A stretch of 11,700 nucleotides of DNA from Gammaproteobacteria bacterium (GTDB lineage Bacteria > Pseudomonadota > Gammaproteobacteria > SZUA-140): positions 1 to 11,700 of the forward strand of contig QIHH01000123.1 of NCBI GenBank assembly GCA_003230195.1. Reading direction: 5' to 3'. This document shows, piece by piece, positions 1 to 8,677 of the stretch; the stretch's first letter is position 1, and every line of letters starts with the position of its first letter. The position numbers were made by a program, and so were the translations under genes. Below the pieces are notes generated by a model. The model saw only the letters and a program-made list of their open reading frames with translations. It did not search any database and had not been told where the DNA came from.

Positions 1-9
1 TTTTATTCA

Positions 10-15
10 GGAGGT
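10..15 (+). promoter_or_regulatory. Strong ribosome binding site of the lipase gene
   Basis: AGGAGG lies 6 nt before the ATG at 22, a near-ideal Shine-Dalgarno match and spacing. It fixes the start of the first gene. The operon promoter is not in the window. Confidence 0.85.
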
Positions 16-21
16 CGGAAT

Positions 22-2091
22 ATGCATTATCCCAAAAATTTTGCGGCATTGGCGGTTAGTTGTACTTTATTACTCGCATCGTGTGGCGGTATAGACAACG
101 AGATTGAGGGTGATCTTCAGATTGATCGTTCAAATACTGGCTTCGCTGCGCTATTCGCCCCTGCTGATAGCATTATCCCTTTTCCATCGAACCTGCTGTT
201 CAGAGCATCTGATCATAACACTGATGACACACTCAACATCCCTGTTGCCAATGCAGACAACTTTTCCGATCCTTCAATTGCACTCAATACACAGGATGGC
301 TTTTCAACCATCGCACCGATCAAAACAACCTTTAGCCTTGCGATAGAGGCCGCTACACTCACGCCACAAACGGTTCATCTATACGAGGTTACCCTCAGCG
401 GTGTTGGTGGTGCAGTCACTGGCGTGGTGCGCACATTGCACTACGGCACTGAATTTATCGCCAGCGTCTCACCGGTTGACCCCGATGGAAAAACGCTCAT
501 CATCAGCCCGCTGGTACCGCTTAAAGCAAAAACAAGTTACATGGTCGCACTCACTAGCGGCATTCAGAGCAATGATGGCCGCACTGCGACTGCTGAGGTC
601 ACTTACTTGTTCAGCCAGTCGACCTCACCGCTGGTCGACGGCGGCGGAGTAAGTCAGGTCGCCACCCTTTTAGACGCCGAGGCAGCCGCCCTTGAGCCAC
701 TGCGCCTACTCACCAACGCACAAGAAATTGCACTCGCAGGCCAAGGGATTAACAGCGAATCGGTAGTGCTTAGCTGGAGCTTTACCACGCAATCAATTGG
801 TGATGTCCTGGCGGTTGCTCGTACCAATGCAACCGGGGTAAGCGCGATAAACCCAACATCTATCGGCGACACCGCCGCCTTTCTTGGCGCTGGGTTGGCT
901 GATATATATGTTGGCTCACTCACCCTGCCGTACTACTTAACCAATGGCACAACCCCTACCGACCCGCTAAGCAACTTCTGGCAGGGGCCAGTAGATGAAA
1001 ATGGAGATCGTTCAAACCTAACCCAGTTTAATCCCACCCCCGTTAAGAGCAGCGATGAAACGGTGCCGTTACTGCTTTCTATCCCCAAAACAGGCTCCGC
1101 CCCTTGGCCAGTGGTGATCTTTCAACACGGCATCACCAGCAACCGCACCGCCATGCTGGCCATTGCCGATGCACTCGCCAGTGCTGGGTTTGCCACGGTA
1201 GCAATTGATATGCCGCTACATGGCCTACCAGAAACATCGCCGCTTCACAGTGATATTGAACGTACCTTTGATCTCGACCTCGTTAACAATACCACCCGTG
1301 CACCCGGCAGTGACAACACCGCTGATACATCAGGCACACACTACATCAACCTCACCAACCTGGCCGTCACGCGTGATAATGTGCGCCAGAGCGTGGCCGA
1401 TCTATTTGCCCTGTTTGAGTCACTCGCTACGATGGATTACGACACTGGCGGGGCAGATTTTGATACCAGCAATGTCTATTTCATCGGCCACTCTCTCGGC
1501 GCGATGGCGGGCATCCCCTTTCTCGCACTTGAACCAGGGGTCAAAGAGGCAGTGCTGGGCATGCCGGGCAGTGGCATTGCCAAACTGTTGGATGGCTCCG
1601 CCTCTTTCGGCCCGGTGATTGCCGCTGGCCTTGCCGCAGCGGGGGTCACTAAAGGCACAGTCGATTACGAAAGCTTCATGGCTGCCGCACAAACCTTGGT
1701 GGACAGTGGCGACCCAGGCAACTATGCAGCGGCAGCGGCGAGCGGGCGTGGCTTACTGCTGTTTGAAGTGGTCGGCGATGGCGCAAGCAATCTGCCCGAC
1801 CAGGTGATTCCGATCAATGTGATGGCCGACGCACCCGCCGGTACCGTACCCGCACCGCTTTCCGGTACCGACCCACTGGCAGCACTACTCGGGCTGACTC
1901 GTTTTAGCAGCACCGCTACTCCTGGAGGTAAGCAACTGGCGCAAATTCGTTTCACTGCTGGTGGTCATGCATCACTGCTTGACCCTGCGGAAAACGTGAC
2001 GGCGACCAACGTTATGCAAAGTGCGGCAGTCACATTTCTGGAAAGCGGGGGCACCACCGTCTCCATCAGCGACACTTCGATTGTTGAATAA
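22..2091 (+). CDS. Surface lipoprotein lipase, VolA/Pla-1/cef family
   Basis: This is a 689-residue predicted extracellular lipase or esterase. The N-terminus is a lipoprotein signal: a hydrophobic stretch ends in the lipobox L-A-S-C with the lipidated cysteine at residue 21. The next residues are Gly-Gly, with no Asp at +2, so outer-membrane sorting is expected. Residues about 40-340 match the virulence-factor lipase N-terminal type of domain; residues about 345-675 form an alpha/beta hydrolase. I see the oxyanion-hole HG at 369-370, the nucleophile elbow GHSLG at 489-493 (Ser491) and a late catalytic histidine in GGHASLL (His649). Asp586 or Asp593 is the likely acid. VolA of Vibrio cholerae, a lysophospholipid lipase encoded beside a FadL porin, is the closest concept I know. 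Here the next gene is also an outer-membrane barrel. The substrate is inferred, not shown; a different ester is possible. Confidence 0.85.
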   Translation: MHYPKNFAALAVSCTLLLASCGGIDNEIEGDLQIDRSNTGFAALFAPADSIIPFPSNLLFRASDHNTDDTLNIPVANADNFSDPSIALNTQDGFSTIAPIKTTFSLAIEAATLTPQTVHLYEVTLSGVGGAVTGVVRTLHYGTEFIASVSPVDPDGKTLIISPLVPLKAKTSYMVALTSGIQSNDGRTATAEVTYLFSQSTSPLVDGGGVSQVATLLDAEAAALEPLRLLTNAQEIALAGQGINSESVVLSWSFTTQSIGDVLAVARTNATGVSAINPTSIGDTAAFLGAGLADIYVGSLTLPYYLTNGTTPTDPLSNFWQGPVDENGDRSNLTQFNPTPVKSSDETVPLLLSIPKTGSAPWPVVIFQHGITSNRTAMLAIADALASAGFATVAIDMPLHGLPETSPLHSDIERTFDLDLVNNTTRAPGSDNTADTSGTHYINLTNLAVTRDNVRQSVADLFALFESLATMDYDTGGADFDTSNVYFIGHSLGAMAGIPFLALEPGVKEAVLGMPGSGIAKLLDGSASFGPVIAAGLAAAGVTKGTVDYESFMAAAQTLVDSGDPGNYAAAAASGRGLLLFEVVGDGASNLPDQVIPINVMADAPAGTVPAPLSGTDPLAALLGLTRFSSTATPGGKQLAQIRFTAGGHASLLDPAENVTATNVMQSAAVTFLESGGTTVSISDTSIVE

Positions 2092-2118
2092 CCGGCCTGA
2101 CGAACAGGGATAAATATT

Positions 2119-3909
2119 ATGAATAATAAACTCATCGTCGCCACTACTGCGTCCACACTGTTATTAACCTGCGGCCTCAGTCATGCGGTCAGTTTTAGTC
2201 ACAACGGCCTTCAGGGACAGCTCGACACCACCCTCTCATACGGCATTGCCACTCGCGTGGAGAGCCGTGACCAGAGCATTATTGGCATCGCCAACGGCGG
2301 CACTGCCTTTGGTGCCAATAGTGACGACGGCAACCTCAACTATGATAAAGGCATTATCAGCAACGTATTCAAAGTGACCTCCGAAATGGAGCTGAGCTAC
2401 CAGAACTACGGCGCCTTTGTACGCGCCTCTGCCTTCTATGACATTGAAAATGAGAAAGGGGATCGCGCACGTACGCCGTTAAGCGAAGAGACGCTGGATC
2501 TGGCAGGCAGCGATGTGCGACTGCTCGATGCCTACCTGTGGAGCCAGTTTGATATTAGCAACCAGCCCGCCGAAGTGCGCATCGGCAACCAGCTGCTTAG
2601 CTGGGGTGAGAGTACCTTTATTCAGAACAGCATCAATACCATTAACCCGGTGGATGCCTCCAAGATACGGGTACCCGGCGCTGAGCTGCGCGAAGCATTA
2701 ATTCCGGTACCGATTCTTTCTGCCGCGATGGATACCAGCGATAACACCAGTCTTGAACTCTTCTACCAGCTAAAATGGGAAGAGACCAGAGCGGACCCAG
2801 TCGGTTCCTATTTCAGTACCAATGATTTTGCAGCAGATGGCGGCAGCCGTGTGATGCTCGGCTGGGGAGCCGTGCCCGATCAAATTTCATCGGGCACGGT
2901 TGTTTCACCACCCGCCACCACCGCAGTGGTGGCACGCGCACCCGACCAAGAAGCAAAAGATAGTGGCCAGTTTGGCCTCGCCTTCCGTTACTATTCTGAA
3001 GCGCTTAATAACACCGAATTTGGTTTCTATTACATCAATTATCACAGCCGCCTGCCGTTGATTGGCGCCATCACTGGCTCTGCCGCTGCCGCTGCGGGCG
3101 TTGATCCTGGCGGCCAGAGCTATGTTGAAACTGCCCGTTATTTCATCAGTTATCCTGAAGATATCAAACTCTATGGCCTGAGTTTTAACACCTTGCTAGG
3201 GCGTTCGGGTATTGCACTACAGGGCGAGGTCTCTTACCGCCAGGATGTACCGCTACAGATTGATGACATTGAAATTCTACTCGCAGCCCTTGGCGCTCAA
3301 GATAACCTGAGCCCCGGCCTCACCGGAGCGGCACTACTCGCCAGTGAGGGGCAGCTAGGGTTAGTCGGGTTTGATACCGTGATCCCCGGCTATCTACGCC
3401 GCGATGTCACCCAGACCCAGGTCACCGCCACCAAGATGTTCGGCCCCGCCTGGGGTGCCAACGCCACCGTATTACTAGGCGAAGTGGGTGTCACCACCGT
3501 GCTTGATATGCCAGACAAAGAAGTGTTGCGGCTTAATGGCCCCGGCACCTTTGTCAGTGGTAACCCCAACCTCACAGCGCTTCACCAGAATAGCTATGAA
3601 GCGGCAGAGCGCTTTGCAGATCAAGTCTCATGGGGCTACCGTCTGCTAGCCAGGATGCAGTTCGACAACGTCTTTAGCAGCATTAACCTCGCACCCCGCA
3701 TCGCCTGGCAGCATGATGTTAACGGCATCTCCCCAGGACCCGCCGGTAACTTTATTGAAGGCCGCCGGGCGATTACACTCGGTCTCAGCGGCGACTATCA
3801 AAATATTTACAGTGCGGACATCAGCTACACCCGTTTCAGCGGCGCGGGGCGCTACAACCTGATTAACGATCGCGATTTCATTGCGGCCAACATCAAATAC
3901 TCGTTCTAA
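2119..3909 (+). CDS. DUF1302 family outer-membrane protein
   Basis: The 596-residue product has a Sec signal peptide (basic N-terminus, hydrophobic core, likely cleavage after S-H-A at residue 23). It then shows alternating amphipathic strands rich in Tyr, Gly and Asn and ends in K-Y-S-F, a terminal Phe typical of Bam-inserted beta-barrels. The segment RIGNQLLSWGES (154-165) followed by a conserved INPVD is characteristic of the DUF1302 family. DUF1302 genes commonly sit beside DUF1329 genes, as here; function is unproven, with passage of hydrophobic substrates across the outer membrane the usual inference. The start at 2119 is 27 nt after the lipase stop with only a weak AGGGAT site, so expression may depend on coupling. 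Residues about 251-275 are a Pro/Ala/Val-rich probable loop whose DNA carries two strong hairpins (separate entry). Confidence 0.85.
   Translation: MNNKLIVATTASTLLLTCGLSHAVSFSHNGLQGQLDTTLSYGIATRVESRDQSIIGIANGGTAFGANSDDGNLNYDKGIISNVFKVTSEMELSYQNYGAFVRASAFYDIENEKGDRARTPLSEETLDLAGSDVRLLDAYLWSQFDISNQPAEVRIGNQLLSWGESTFIQNSINTINPVDASKIRVPGAELREALIPVPILSAAMDTSDNTSLELFYQLKWEETRADPVGSYFSTNDFAADGGSRVMLGWGAVPDQISSGTVVSPPATTAVVARAPDQEAKDSGQFGLAFRYYSEALNNTEFGFYYINYHSRLPLIGAITGSAAAAAGVDPGGQSYVETARYFISYPEDIKLYGLSFNTLLGRSGIALQGEVSYRQDVPLQIDDIEILLAALGAQDNLSPGLTGAALLASEGQLGLVGFDTVIPGYLRRDVTQTQVTATKMFGPAWGANATVLLGEVGVTTVLDMPDKEVLRLNGPGTFVSGNPNLTALHQNSYEAAERFADQVSWGYRLLARMQFDNVFSSINLAPRIAWQHDVNGISPGPAGNFIEGRRAITLGLSGDYQNIYSADISYTRFSGAGRYNLINDRDFIAANIKYSF
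2870..2933 (+). other. Two tandem hairpins inside the DUF1302 gene
   Basis: CCGTGCCCGAT (2870-2880) pairs perfectly with 2889-2899 across an 8-nt loop and is followed by TTGTTT, which resembles an intrinsic terminator. Fourteen bases later GCCACCAC (2914-2921) pairs perfectly with 2926-2933 across a 4-nt loop. Both lie in frame within a probable surface-loop coding segment. They could attenuate transcription or stabilise an mRNA fragment; that role is inference. Confidence 0.6.
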
Positions 3910-3920
3910 GGAGCAGCGCA

Positions 3921-5318
3921 ATGACAATACTGACACAACATTCAACCAGCAGACGCCTCTCAACCAGCAGCGCCACGTCACTTCTGTTTGCGATGACACT
4001 TAGCACACTATCGATCACTGCGATGGCCCAACCGAGCGCCGATGAAATTGCACGCCTTGGAAATGATCTCACCCCAATGGGTGCAATCAAGGCGGGCAAT
4101 AGTGATGGCACCATCCCCCCGTGGGAGGGCGGTATTACCACTCCTCCTGCAGGCTATAAAAAAGGTGACCATCACCCCGATCCTTATTCTGATGACAAAA
4201 TACTGTTCACCATCACCAAAGATAATATGGTGCAACATGCCGATAAACTCTCGGCCGGTCACAAAGCGATGCTCGAAGCCTACGACAGCTTCTATATCAA
4301 TGTTTACCCAACCCACCGCAGTGCTGCGGCACCGCAACGTATCTATGATGCAGCGATCAAAAATGCCTCGCACGCAGCGTTAACCGAGAATGGCAATGGC
4401 GTTACCGGTGCAGCCACCACCATCCCTTTTCCGCTTGCCAGTTCAGGACTGGAGGCTATCTGGAACCATATTTTACGCTGGCGCGGCGTCACCACCGCAC
4501 GCCATTTTTCTCAGGCTGCACCCAACCGAAATGGCGACTACACCTTGGTGAAGTTTTATGATGAATTCCACATGCAATACGCCAAAGAGGGGATGACCGA
4601 AGAGAAGCTCAATAACATCACCCTCCATTTTAAACAGCAGGTACTAGCACCACCTCGCCTTGCTGGTGGCATCTTACTGGTACACGATACGATGGATCAA
4701 TTCAAAGAACCACGTAAGGCGTGGCTCTATAACCCCGGTCAACGACGGGTACGTCGCGCACCCAATGTTGCATTTGATAACCCTGGCATCGCTTCAGACG
4801 GCATGCGCACCACCGACCAGTACGATATGTTTACCGGCAGCCCAGAACGTTATGACTGGCAACTCGTCGGCCGTAAAGAGATCTACGTCCCCTATAACAG
4901 CTACAAACTACATAGCGACAGCTTGAAATACGATGACATTCTAAAACCACTGCATGTTAACCCGGAACATCTGCGATATGAGTTACACCGCGTGTGGATC
5001 GTTGAAGCCACTGTAAAAGAAGGCATGCGCCACCTCTATAAACGCCGCACCTTTTATATCGATGAAGACTCATGGCAAATTCTGCTAGTTGATCAATATG
5101 ACAACCGTGACCAGTTATGGCGCGTTTCAGAAGGCCACGTGATCAACTACTATGAAATGCCAATGTTGTGGACCACACTTGAAGTCCATACCGACCTACA
5201 GGCAGGACGCTACCTTGCTTTTGGACTCGACAATGAAGATAAAATGTATGAATTTGGCTTTGAACGTAGCGCGGCCGATTACACCCCGGCAGCACTGCGA
5301 CGTGCGGGTCGACGCTAA
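3921..5318 (+). CDS. DUF1329 family periplasmic protein (LolA-like fold)
   Basis: The 465-residue product has an N-terminal export signal (hydrophobic residues about 19-35, likely cleavage after A-M-A at 36). The family's hallmark motif LTPMGAIKAGNSDGTIPPW occupies 50-68, with its Gly-Gly continuation at 70-71. Further typical segments are PFPLASSGLEAIWNH (169-183), YKRRTFYIDEDSW (373-385) and DQYDNRDQLWRV (391-402). DUF1329 proteins are predicted periplasmic or outer-membrane-associated proteins related in fold to LolA/LolB lipoprotein carriers. A role shuttling a hydrophobic ligand between the barrel and the inner-membrane transporter is inferred from fold and neighbours. AAGGAG overlaps the previous stop region, 9 nt before this ATG, and the intergenic gap is 11 nt, so co-expression with the DUF1302 gene is very likely. 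I see no lipobox and no truncation. Confidence 0.85.
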   Translation: MTILTQHSTSRRLSTSSATSLLFAMTLSTLSITAMAQPSADEIARLGNDLTPMGAIKAGNSDGTIPPWEGGITTPPAGYKKGDHHPDPYSDDKILFTITKDNMVQHADKLSAGHKAMLEAYDSFYINVYPTHRSAAAPQRIYDAAIKNASHAALTENGNGVTGAATTIPFPLASSGLEAIWNHILRWRGVTTARHFSQAAPNRNGDYTLVKFYDEFHMQYAKEGMTEEKLNNITLHFKQQVLAPPRLAGGILLVHDTMDQFKEPRKAWLYNPGQRRVRRAPNVAFDNPGIASDGMRTTDQYDMFTGSPERYDWQLVGRKEIYVPYNSYKLHSDSLKYDDILKPLHVNPEHLRYELHRVWIVEATVKEGMRHLYKRRTFYIDEDSWQILLVDQYDNRDQLWRVSEGHVINYYEMPMLWTTLEVHTDLQAGRYLAFGLDNEDKMYEFGFERSAADYTPAALRRAGRR

Positions 5319-5369
5319 CGAAATCAACCATAGCGAAACAGATAACATAGCCACAACCTTTAACACCGC

Positions 5370-6347
5370 ATGAACCTTTTGCGACCTCATGCAACACTGG
5401 CCGTGCATGTTCTCATCGCGACTGCGCTGCTATTCAGCACATCATTCTCTACTGCCGCCATCGCAGCTGAGAATGATAGTGCCACCGCAGTACCATCAAA
5501 ACTCGCTGTTCATTCACTGCTACTCGACGGCGCACAACAGGCTGGGTTAATGGTGGCCGTGGGTGAACGTGGCCATATTCTCTATAGCATTGATAAAGGC
5601 CATCACTGGTTACAAGCAAGTGTACCCACACAAACATTGTTAACCGGCGTTCACCTGCATGATGCACAGCTTGGCTGGGCGGTGGGTCACGATGCTACCA
5701 TTCTACGCACCCGGGACGGTGCAAAAAGCTGGCAACTGGTTTATAGCGATATCGATGAGCAGACACCGCTACTCGATGTCTGGTTCAGCAATGCACAACA
5801 CGGCCTTGCAATCGGTGCCTATGGCCTGCTACTCACCACCGAGGATGGTGGTGACAGCTGGCAACGCAATATAATCAGCGAAGAGGATGACTTTCACCTC
5901 AACCACATCACGCCCACCCATGATGGCGCATTGATCATCGCCGCCGAAGCAGGGATGATTTATCGCTCTGATGATAATGGCCAACAGTGGCGGCCGCTAC
6001 CTTCTCCCTATCTCGGCTCTTTTTTTGGCTCACTGCCAACCAGCCAACAGTCACTTTTTTTATTTGGCCTGAGGGGCCACCTGTTCTTCTCCAGCAACCA
6101 TGGGGAACAGTGGCAGGCGATCCAGACTAACACCACCGCGATGCTAACCGCCGGATTAAAAGGAAGTGATGGGCGCTGTTATATCAGTGGCCTCGGCGGC
6201 ACCTTGCTTATCGCGCCGCGCTGCAATGGAAGTGACATCGAGTTAAAACAGCTGCCAGGGCGCAGCGGCATTTCTGCCATGTTGCAAGGCGATGATGCCA
6301 TTATTCTCATTGGTGAGTCAGGCATCACCCGCTTCACACCCCAATGA
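5370..6347 (+). CDS. Exported YCF48/BNR-repeat propeller protein
   Basis: This 325-residue protein begins with a signal peptide (hydrophobic 10-32, likely cleavage after A-I-A-A at about 33). It then carries at least five propeller repeats of the form G-x-x-G-x-(I/L)-x-x-(S/T)-x-(D/N)-x-G-x-x-W: about 64-80, 105-121, 148-164, 192-207 and 233-248. This is the YCF48 / photosystem-II-stability-factor-like family. In non-photosynthetic bacteria it has no photosystem role and is often encoded next to MMPL/RND transporters. Here its TGA overlaps the transporter's ATG by 4 nt. That suggests stoichiometric co-translation and possibly a periplasmic partner or adaptor for the transporter, which is inference. 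The start has no clear Shine-Dalgarno site and lies 51 nt after the DUF1329 stop; no better in-frame start precedes the signal peptide. Confidence 0.8.
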   Translation: MNLLRPHATLAVHVLIATALLFSTSFSTAAIAAENDSATAVPSKLAVHSLLLDGAQQAGLMVAVGERGHILYSIDKGHHWLQASVPTQTLLTGVHLHDAQLGWAVGHDATILRTRDGAKSWQLVYSDIDEQTPLLDVWFSNAQHGLAIGAYGLLLTTEDGGDSWQRNIISEEDDFHLNHITPTHDGALIIAAEAGMIYRSDDNGQQWRPLPSPYLGSFFGSLPTSQQSLFLFGLRGHLFFSSNHGEQWQAIQTNTTAMLTAGLKGSDGRCYISGLGGTLLIAPRCNGSDIELKQLPGRSGISAMLQGDDAIILIGESGITRFTPQ

Positions 6348-8677
6348 ATAACATTAGCGCCATGCTGGAACGCATTCTGTTCGCTCACCGCTTAGTGGTG
6401 ATTGCACTCTTTGTGGTGATCACCGCGGTAATGCTCTACTTCACCACCCAACTGCGTATTGATGCCGGTTTTACCAAACTTTTGCCAATGAAGCATGAAT
6501 ACATGCAGACCTTTAGCAAACACCAACAATCATTTGGTGGTGCCAACCGTATTCTTATCGCGTTAATGGTAAAAGAGGGTGATATTTTCAACAAACCCTT
6601 CTTCGACCATCTGGCCGCCGTTACCGATGAAGTGTTTTTTATCCCCGGCGTCGACCGCACCCGCGTCACCTCACTCTTCACCCCCAATGTACGTTTCACA
6701 GAGGTAGTAGAAGATGGCATTGCCGGTGGTAATGTCATTCCCGCTGACTTTGAGCCGACCCCGGAAAGGCTCCAGCAAGTTCGCCAGAACATTATCAAGG
6801 CCGGCATTGTTGGCCGCCTGGTCGCCAATGATTTCAGTGGCGCGCTGATCAGCGTACAGCTACAAGAGTTCCACCCTCAAACCGGTGAACCACTCAACTA
6901 CATCGAAGTGGCTGATCAGCTAGAAGAGAAAATCCGCCAGAAATACCAAAACGACAACATTGATATTTCACTCGACATCCACCTCATCGGCTTTGCCAAA
7001 GCAGTCGGTGACATTGCCAACGGCGCATCCCGTGTGGTGATATTTTTTGCAATCGCATTTTTCATCACCGCCCTGCTCGCCTACGCCAATACTCGCTCAA
7101 TCCGCCTCACCACCGCGCTACTTAGCAGCGCGGTGATTGCAGTGATCTGGCAACTAGGGTTACTGCCGATCCTTGGTTACGGCATCGATCCAATGTCAGT
7201 CCTCATCCCGTTTCTGGTGTTTGCCATTGCAGTTAGCCACGGAGTGCAGATGGTGGGCAACCAACTCACTGAGATTGCGGGCGGGCAACCCCCGGAAGCC
7301 GCTGCACGCATCTGCTTCCGCCGTCTGCTGATTCCCAGCACCATCGCACTTGCCAGTGACACACTCGGCTTCATTACGATCTACCTGATTGAAATCCAGG
7401 TCATCCAGGAGATGGCAATCACCGCCAGCCTCGGAATCGCCGTGATCATTCTCACCAACCTGCTACTACTGCCGATCCTGATCTCATACATCACACCCCG
7501 CGCACAGCAGATGAATAAATTGAAAAAGCGTGCCGAGCGAATGAAAAAAGTCTGGCGCATTATCGCCTTGGCTGCCACCACTAAACCTGCCACGATCATT
7601 ATTGCGCTGTCACTGCTGCTCACCATAGTCGGCGGCTGGAAAGCATTAGAGGTCAGCATTGGTGACCTGCAGCGTGGCGTACCTGAGCTACGCAGTGACG
7701 CCCGTTACAACATAGACACCCAGATCATCGCTGAAAAGTTTTCAATCGGCGTTGATGTGTTAACGGTGATCGTTGAAACCAATCCTGAAGGGTGTATCAA
7801 ACATAGCGTAATGCGTGCCATCGATAACTTTCAGTGGCATATGCAAAACGTTGCAGGGGTACAGTCCGTCGTAGCGATGCCAGGCATTGCCAAAACCATT
7901 AATGCAGGATGGAATGAAGGTGCGATGAAATGGCGTGTATTGCCACGTAATGAGTCCGCCCTCGCCCAGTCAGTCTCCTATATACCGACTAGCAGCGGCC
8001 TGTTAAATACCGATTGCAGCGTCATGCCGGTACTTATTTTCACCAACGACCACAAAGCAACCACTATTCAGACGATTGTGACAGCGGTTAAAGATTACCG
8101 TGCCCAATACCCATCTGATGAAGTGAAATTTTTACTCGCCACCGGTAACGTCGGCGTAATGGCCGCCACCAATGAAGAGATCGAACGGGCACAATTCCCG
8201 ATTCTGCTGTATCTCTTCAGCGCAATCTTTGCTTTGTGCTTCATTACCTTTCGCTCCATCGGTACAGCGCTCTGTATTATGCTCCCGCTTGGTCTGGTAT
8301 CACTGCTCGCTTACGCATTAATGGCGATGATGGATATCGGTCTCAAGGTCGCCACCCTGCCCGTTGTTGCGCTCGGTGTCGGTGTCGGTGTCGATTACGG
8401 TATTTATATCTACAGCCGCCTACGCGAATTTATGGCAACCGAAAGCTCACTCTATGAAGCCTACTGGAAAACCCTCTGCCAGACCGGCAGCGGGGTACTC
8501 TTTACCGCCGTCACATTCGCCATTGGCCTCACCAGCTGGATCTTCTCACCACTCAAATTCCAGGCAGACATGGGCATACTACTCACGTTTATGTTTCTGG
8601 TAAATATGCTGGGGGCTGTATTTCTACTGCCTGCATTGGTTTGCTGGTTACAAAAAATGACAAAAAAAGCGGGGTAA
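6344..8677 (+). CDS. MMPL/RND-superfamily transporter
   Basis: The 777-residue inner-membrane protein has the duplicated RND layout. TM1 spans about 17-37, followed by a periplasmic domain at 38-229. TM2-6 are near 230-249, 255-275, 283-305, 330-350 and 356-384. A basic cytoplasmic linker (391-405) precedes TM7 (415-432), a second periplasmic domain (433-617) and TM8-12 near 618-636, 640-663, 668-692, 713-733 and 744-768. The proton-relay motif in the second half is GVDYGIY with Asp684; the matching place in TM4 reads AVSHGVQ, with His299 instead of Asp. The 777-residue length fits the MMPL-type, lipid-handling exporters better than AcrB-class drug pumps of about 1,000 residues. No membrane-fusion or TolC gene is nearby. 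ATGA overlap with the propeller gene indicates translational coupling. Substrate and direction are not deducible. Confidence 0.88.
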   Translation: MNNISAMLERILFAHRLVVIALFVVITAVMLYFTTQLRIDAGFTKLLPMKHEYMQTFSKHQQSFGGANRILIALMVKEGDIFNKPFFDHLAAVTDEVFFIPGVDRTRVTSLFTPNVRFTEVVEDGIAGGNVIPADFEPTPERLQQVRQNIIKAGIVGRLVANDFSGALISVQLQEFHPQTGEPLNYIEVADQLEEKIRQKYQNDNIDISLDIHLIGFAKAVGDIANGASRVVIFFAIAFFITALLAYANTRSIRLTTALLSSAVIAVIWQLGLLPILGYGIDPMSVLIPFLVFAIAVSHGVQMVGNQLTEIAGGQPPEAAARICFRRLLIPSTIALASDTLGFITIYLIEIQVIQEMAITASLGIAVIILTNLLLLPILISYITPRAQQMNKLKKRAERMKKVWRIIALAATTKPATIIIALSLLLTIVGGWKALEVSIGDLQRGVPELRSDARYNIDTQIIAEKFSIGVDVLTVIVETNPEGCIKHSVMRAIDNFQWHMQNVAGVQSVVAMPGIAKTINAGWNEGAMKWRVLPRNESALAQSVSYIPTSSGLLNTDCSVMPVLIFTNDHKATTIQTIVTAVKDYRAQYPSDEVKFLLATGNVGVMAATNEEIERAQFPILLYLFSAIFALCFITFRSIGTALCIMLPLGLVSLLAYALMAMMDIGLKVATLPVVALGVGVGVDYGIYIYSRLREFMATESSLYEAYWKTLCQTGSGVLFTAVTFAIGLTSWIFSPLKFQADMGILLTFMFLVNMLGAVFLLPALVCWLQKMTKKAG

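Noticed and set aside
1839..1869. Repeated CCGGTACCG in the lipase gene
   Set aside because: Two short copies within coding sequence, explained by repeated Gly-Thr codons; no wider repeat.
3646..3999. Antisense frame of 117 residues across the DUF1302/DUF1329 junction
   Set aside because: It lies opposite two well-supported genes, has no ribosome site and no recognisable domain; long shadow frames are common at this base composition.
5370..6347. A photosystem II assembly role for the YCF48-like protein
   Set aside because: The name comes from the plant and cyanobacterial branch of the family. Nothing photosynthetic is nearby, and the neighbours point to envelope transport.
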